From: Vavraia culicis subsp. floridensis
Lineage: Eukaryota > Microsporidia > Pleistophoridae
DNA length: 64,000 nt
Direction: 5' to 3'
Assembly: GCF_000192795.1 (NCBI RefSeq)
Contig: NW_007360637.1
Location: forward strand, 1 to 64,000
Below, piece by piece: positions 60,090-64,000 of this stretch (the stretch's first letter is position 1; each line of letters begins with the position of its first letter). The translations under genes and the position numbers were made by a program. A model generated the notes under the pieces. The model did not search any database, was not told the origin of the DNA, and saw nothing but the letters and a program-made list of their open reading frames with translations.

Positions 60090-61628
60090 ATGGAAGAAAT
60101 TCAAGTAAACACGATTGAAACACAGGACACCCGCGAGGGTACTCCCCAAGTTCTTTCGAACATCGACTCGTGGGCTGCGATTGCAGACTCGCTTAAAACC
60201 ACGCTGGGGCCTTACGGCCGCGATAAAATGTTCCTTGTGAACGGCGAGATTCTGATTACAAACGATGGCGCTACGATTCTAAAAAATATGAAAATTGAAC
60301 ATCCTGCCGGCAGATTACTGGCCGCTATCTCTGAGTCGCAGGACAAGGAGGTTGGCGACGGCACAACGAGTGTGGTGTTACTCGCATGCAGCATTCTTGA
60401 GCAGCTTAAACCACTGATAAAAGACAGTTTAGACATCAAGTTCATAAAAAATACGCTGCAGGAAATACAAGGAAAGTGTCTCGAGAGACTGCGGGATTGC
60501 AAAATTGATTTCAATGACGATCAGTTCTACAGCATGGCACAGACATCCCTTACATCCAAGATCCTGAAATACGACAAATGCAAATTTGCAGATATGATCG
60601 TAAACACGTTCAAACAGATAGAAGACATCGATGATACGAGGCTGGTTGGAATAAAGAAGGTGAGCGGTGGATCTATCAGTGATTCAGAGATGGTTGATGG
60701 CGTTGCCTTTGAAAAATGCTTTACGTACGCGGGCTATGAGCAGCAACCGAAAAGAATTGAGAATCCAAAAATAATTTGCCTGAATGTTGAACTTGAGTGG
60801 AAGCAGGAAAGAGAGAACTGTGAAGTGCGTTTGAAATCGGTTGAGGACTACCAGGCAATAGTGGATGCGGAGTGGAAGCTTGTGCGGGACAAGCTCGATA
60901 GGATTATCGATACGGGAGCGAACGTTGTTCTGTCTTCTTTGCCGGTAGGTGATTATGCTACGCAGTATTTCGCGAGAAAGAACATATTCTGTGCAGGTCG
61001 TGTCGCCAAAGAAGATCTTTTTAGGATTGTTAACGCCTGCGGAGGTAAAATATACAATTCCACCAACTTTTTGAAGATTTATGGGACGTGTGCGCTCTTC
61101 GAGGAGAAGCAGGTGGGCAAACTGCGGTACAATTATCTCAGCGGAGGAACAAAGAAAGCGTACACATTGATAATACGGGGACCTGGTGAGGATGTTCTGA
61201 ATGAGGTGGAGCGTAGTGTCAATGATGCGGTGATGGTTGTTAAGAGAACCCTGAGGAACAAGAATGTTGTCACTGGCGGTGGTTCAACAGAGATGGAACT
61301 GTCGAAATATGTTCGTGAAGAGGGAAAAAGTATAGCCATGAAGTCTGCACTGGTGTACTTAGCAGTTGCCAGGGCCTTTGAGATAATCCCGTACCAGCTT
61401 GCCAAGAACTTCGGTCAAGACGCCATCGAGATCATACAGCAGCTGAGATACGAACACTCGAACGACAAAAACCACAGTGGTGTCAATATAAAAAGAGGCA
61501 CGAGCGATATGCTTGAGGATGGAGTGCTTGAGCCGCTGCTCGTCAAGAGCAACATGATTAAGGCGAGTTTTAACGCAGTATCTGCGCTGTTGATGGTTGA
61601 TGCGACTATCGTTAGCAAAGGTAATTAA
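60090..61628 (+). CDS. CCT7: TCP-1/CCT chaperonin eta subunit (CCT7)
   Basis: One of eight ring subunits of the cytosolic chaperonin that folds actin and tubulin. The 512-residue protein has the nucleotide-binding motifs TLGPYG (38-43), NDGAT (58-62) and GDGTTS (89-94), and GGGSTE in the C-terminal half. Eta identity comes from the N-terminal DTREGTPQVLSNIDSW and from MVDGVAFEKCFTYAGYEQQPK, which follows [21 protein letters not shown] of CCT7. Length is slightly under the usual 540. It runs on the plus strand with no close neighbour. Confidence 0.95.
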   Translation: MEEIQVNTIETQDTREGTPQVLSNIDSWAAIADSLKTTLGPYGRDKMFLVNGEILITNDGATILKNMKIEHPAGRLLAAISESQDKEVGDGTTSVVLLACSILEQLKPLIKDSLDIKFIKNTLQEIQGKCLERLRDCKIDFNDDQFYSMAQTSLTSKILKYDKCKFADMIVNTFKQIEDIDDTRLVGIKKVSGGSISDSEMVDGVAFEKCFTYAGYEQQPKRIENPKIICLNVELEWKQERENCEVRLKSVEDYQAIVDAEWKLVRDKLDRIIDTGANVVLSSLPVGDYATQYFARKNIFCAGRVAKEDLFRIVNACGGKIYNSTNFLKIYGTCALFEEKQVGKLRYNYLSGGTKKAYTLIIRGPGEDVLNEVERSVNDAVMVVKRTLRNKNVVTGGGSTEMELSKYVREEGKSIAMKSALVYLAVARAFEIIPYQLAKNFGQDAIEIIQQLRYEHSNDKNHSGVNIKRGTSDMLEDGVLEPLLVKSNMIKASFNAVSALLMVDATIVSKGN

Positions 61629-62558
61629 AACGTATTTAAAAAGTAGCAGGTAGAGATTGTGGTACCTTGATGTGACATTTTTACCCTTTGCTTTTGTTTC
61701 TTATGTGGTAAAGCTGAGTCGCTTAGTATTTATCAGTCTTTAACGAGGTTTCCTTCGAGAACATCGTACCAGCTAACTCATAGAGATGCGGTACAGGTAC
61801 CTGATCCGTGGTTTCTGTTCTTTATCCTATTTTTATCTGCTGAGAGCCGTGTACATCTCAGTAACATGCTGGTTCACTATCATCTAACTTACAGGGCCAT
61901 TGAACCGTCCAGAAAATGGTCAATCCGGTGATGCAGTTCTTAATGAAGATCAAGCCTTATTTTACTGCAAAATCACCATTATTTTCTTTAAAACAAGGAT
62001 TTACTGCGGTATTAATTGAAAGGTTTTATCATGGGCTCCATCCACACCAAATCAAATCGTTCTAATCTATCTTTAGCAATTTTTTGTAAGATTGCTCTTC
62101 GATATTAAACGGCACTTAAAGAACGCTCATGGTTACGATCATAAATTGCAATGAATTTATCATGAGGTGTTCAGATTGTTGCTTTTTATGAAAAAATTAC
62201 ACATTAATTTTCGTGAGAGAGTACGGAACAAATACACGTATAAAGCATGTTCGTGGTGAGCAGGTGAATGTGAGCGTTTAATTTACGTTAGAAAAGCTAA
62301 TCTAGCACCGTGACAACAAGAATTTTTGAGCATTTTTTATTCAGCGCTGTTTTTTAGACCAAAGAGGAAAACTTCTTTTGGGAAGAGCAGCGTGTTCAAA
62401 AATTTCTTTTTTTAAATGTATCGTGGTATTCGTCCCGTCGAACGAATTTTTTTTTCCATGTTCAAGATTCAATACAACAGCACAGAGTACAATGCGAAAG
62501 TGGTTGTGCACTGCTGTGGAATGTTTTATGGATTTGTATTACAGAAAGATTACTTTAT
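61629..62558. other. Spacer between convergent CCT7 and septin
   Basis: A plus-strand frame (62378-62635) overlaps the septin 3' end and is unsupported. Nothing recognised. Confidence 0.55.
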
Positions 62559-63605
62559 TCAATCTAACAACATCTCTTGATCGCATGACCACTCCAACAA
62601 AAACTTATCGAACTCTTCTTGCTCGTAATTCTTGACTTTAGCCTCTGTTTTCACATATTTCATCAGATCATCCTTAAGAATGGCATTCCGATATAATCTG
62701 TAGAACTTATCGCACTCCTCGATCACGTACAGCATCTGGTCCCTGATAACAACATTCCTCAGCTCCTCTGTATCGCATATGTACTTATTGGTGGCTTGCA
62801 CCGATCCCCACATGTATTGTCGCTCATAAACAATTCCGAACTCATCTATGTGGTTGCTTACAACAAAAAATGGAACAATCTGCAGGTGCCTGTAGAGACC
62901 TATCTTTTCATCCTCAAGCGTTTTATGGAAGTTAGTTCTTATGATCTCCCGTTCCTCCATCGTGAACATGTCGCTGCGTGCTACTACAGGTATGACCACA
63001 CAGATCTTGCTGATCTCCAAAATATTTTTCTTGTCAATTTCGCGTATCCAATGACCTGCTGGCTCAAAAAAGTACAGACAGGTGTGAATACGCGTGTCAA
63101 TAATCTCATCACGCCTGTATTTGCGCTCATTCTCGTAGTATTCTTTGTATTTTCTATTGATGTAGTTTATGATGGGAATATGAGCATCTGTGTTGTCGAT
63201 ACAATCGCCTATATTGCCTACCTCCAGCGCAGAAAAGTTTACTCTTATACCTCGCTCGAATATCTGAGCCAACGTAAGTTCGAATGTTACTTTGTGTTCC
63301 TCGAGCCAGGTCGTACTCCAGCCCTCGCCCTCATCGTATTTGATGTAGTCGTCACCGATATCATACGACTTAGGAGAACTTACAATATCGTTTTCTATGA
63401 ACTGTAGTTCTCTCAAGCCGTCATCCTTTTTCTCGAGGTACAGAGACCGTCTAAATATTTTCTTGCGAACAAGGTTGTTCATGAAGGTTGTCTTTCCCAG
63501 TCCCCTCGCGCCAGCTATTATCAAATTGTACGAATGCGTCTTCTTTGTGCTGTTGGAGCAGTGCTGATTAGGTAAATTAGAGATTCCTATTCCACCGAAT
63601 TGCAT
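62559..63605 (-). CDS. Septin with divergent GTPase motifs
   Basis: Septins are GTP-binding cytoskeletal proteins that form filaments at membranes. The 348-residue product has the P-loop GARGLGKTT near residues 32-40. CLYFFEPAGHWIREID and ICVVIPVVARSDMFTMEE correspond to CLYFI.PTGH.L..LD and VNIIPVIAKADTLTPEE. The septin unique element contains RQYMWGSVQATNKYICD. Switch II DTPGFGD is replaced by EVGNIGD, and G4 AKAD by ARSD, so GTP hydrolysis is doubtful. There is no C-terminal coiled coil. The ATG at 63605 is used; an in-frame codon at 63647 is the ORF limit. No C-run precedes it. Confidence 0.88.
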   Translation of the reverse strand: MQFGGIGISNLPNQHCSNSTKKTHSYNLIIAGARGLGKTTFMNNLVRKKIFRRSLYLEKKDDGLRELQFIENDIVSSPKSYDIGDDYIKYDEGEGWSTTWLEEHKVTFELTLAQIFERGIRVNFSALEVGNIGDCIDNTDAHIPIINYINRKYKEYYENERKYRRDEIIDTRIHTCLYFFEPAGHWIREIDKKNILEISKICVVIPVVARSDMFTMEEREIIRTNFHKTLEDEKIGLYRHLQIVPFFVVSNHIDEFGIVYERQYMWGSVQATNKYICDTEELRNVVIRDQMLYVIEECDKFYRLYRNAILKDDLMKYVKTEAKVKNYEQEEFDKFLLEWSCDQEMLLD

Positions 63606-63932
63606 TGTTTTGTTTAGCACTCCGGCTTTTATTTGTGTGTGAAACACTGATCAAATCAATGTTTTGTTTCAGATTCGATTCCGCCCAAACAAAACGCCAT
63701 ACGGCAATCAAAGACAACGGTAACATTTTCGTTTTACAGTTCAAGCAGCACATCCATAGCTGCATATTCAGCCTTTTTGAACGAACTTATGTACGATGAA
63801 ACATACGTTCCAGTAACAAATATCTATCACACTGCATTTTTTCACGCTATGATCAATAAATAAATGTGGTGTTTAGGGATATGTCAGAGTGCCTTCCGCC
63901 CAGTTAATTAAAAAGGTTTCCTTCAAACGTTG
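63606..63932. other. Spacer at the right edge
   Basis: A 64-codon plus frame (63605-63799) is antisense to the septin start region and unsupported. Confidence 0.5.
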
Positions 63933-64000
63933 ATGTATGATTTAATTGCAGACTTGCGGAAAAAGGACCAAACTGAATTTGAAGAGCAAAAGGAAGTGAA
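63933..64000 (+). CDS. Possible 5' end of a gene cut by the window edge
   Basis: From the ATG at 63933 the frame is open for the remaining 22 codons and reads MYDLIADLRKKDQTEFEEQK, charged and helix-like. CCC lies about 32 bases upstream, further than at other genes. Too short to identify. Confidence 0.35.
   Translation, partial: MYDLIADLRKKDQTEFEEQKEV

Overview
The window is eukaryotic and almost certainly microsporidian. It holds single-exon, shortened versions of conserved eukaryotic genes (proteasome, chaperonin, exosome, Mediator, origin recognition complex, spliceosomal GTPase). Most start codons have a short C-run (CCC to CCCCC) within about 15 bases upstream, a start-site signal known from microsporidian genomes. 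Base composition is moderately AT-rich. Intergenic spaces of 0.3-1.9 kb make it looser than Encephalitozoon; a larger-genome lineage such as the Vavraia/Trachipleistophora group would fit, but that placement is only an inference.

Layout. 1-9.0 kb: RPN6, TRM1, a large SMP-domain lipid-transfer protein and a tiny CWC24. 9-18 kb: FIGNL1-type AAA ATPase, MCM8, dolichyldiphosphatase and SPN1/IWS1, separated by roughly 1-1.4 kb spacers. 18-25 kb: tRNA-Ala(CGC), an orphan, ORC2, an ING-type PHD protein, MED31 and the small subunit of DNA polymerase delta. 25-37 kb: RAT1/XRN2, an orphan, two ZIP-type metal transporters (one with altered metal-site residues) and SNU114. 37-49 kb: a 739-residue orphan, a cyclin-fold protein, RRP41, ELF1, RAD2/XPG, a basic orphan, a third ZIP transporter and UBA2. 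49-58.4 kb: a gene-poor block with a near-perfect inverted repeat of about 870 bp (arms 50431-51301 and 56371-57240), a 427-N assembly gap beside the right arm, one orphan membrane protein and several fragment-like open frames. 58.4-64 kb: a HIT protein, CCT7, a divergent septin and the start of a possible gene cut by the window edge.

The genes are mainly informational and housekeeping: replication and repair (MCM8, FIGNL1, ORC2, POLD2, RAD2), transcription (MED31, ELF1, SPN1, ING), RNA processing (RAT1, RRP41, CWC24, SNU114, TRM1) and protein homeostasis (RPN6, CCT7, UBA2). Around these sit metal transport, lipid transfer, glycosylation-lipid recycling and septin functions. No operon-like grouping is evident, and neighbours lie on either strand.

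The points most worth following are the MCM8/FIGNL1 pair in a fungal-related lineage, the inverted-repeat block, a ZIP paralogue with a substituted metal ligand, a septin without the usual switch II motif, a RAD2 with an insertion in its catalytic core, and two strong hairpins in spacers.
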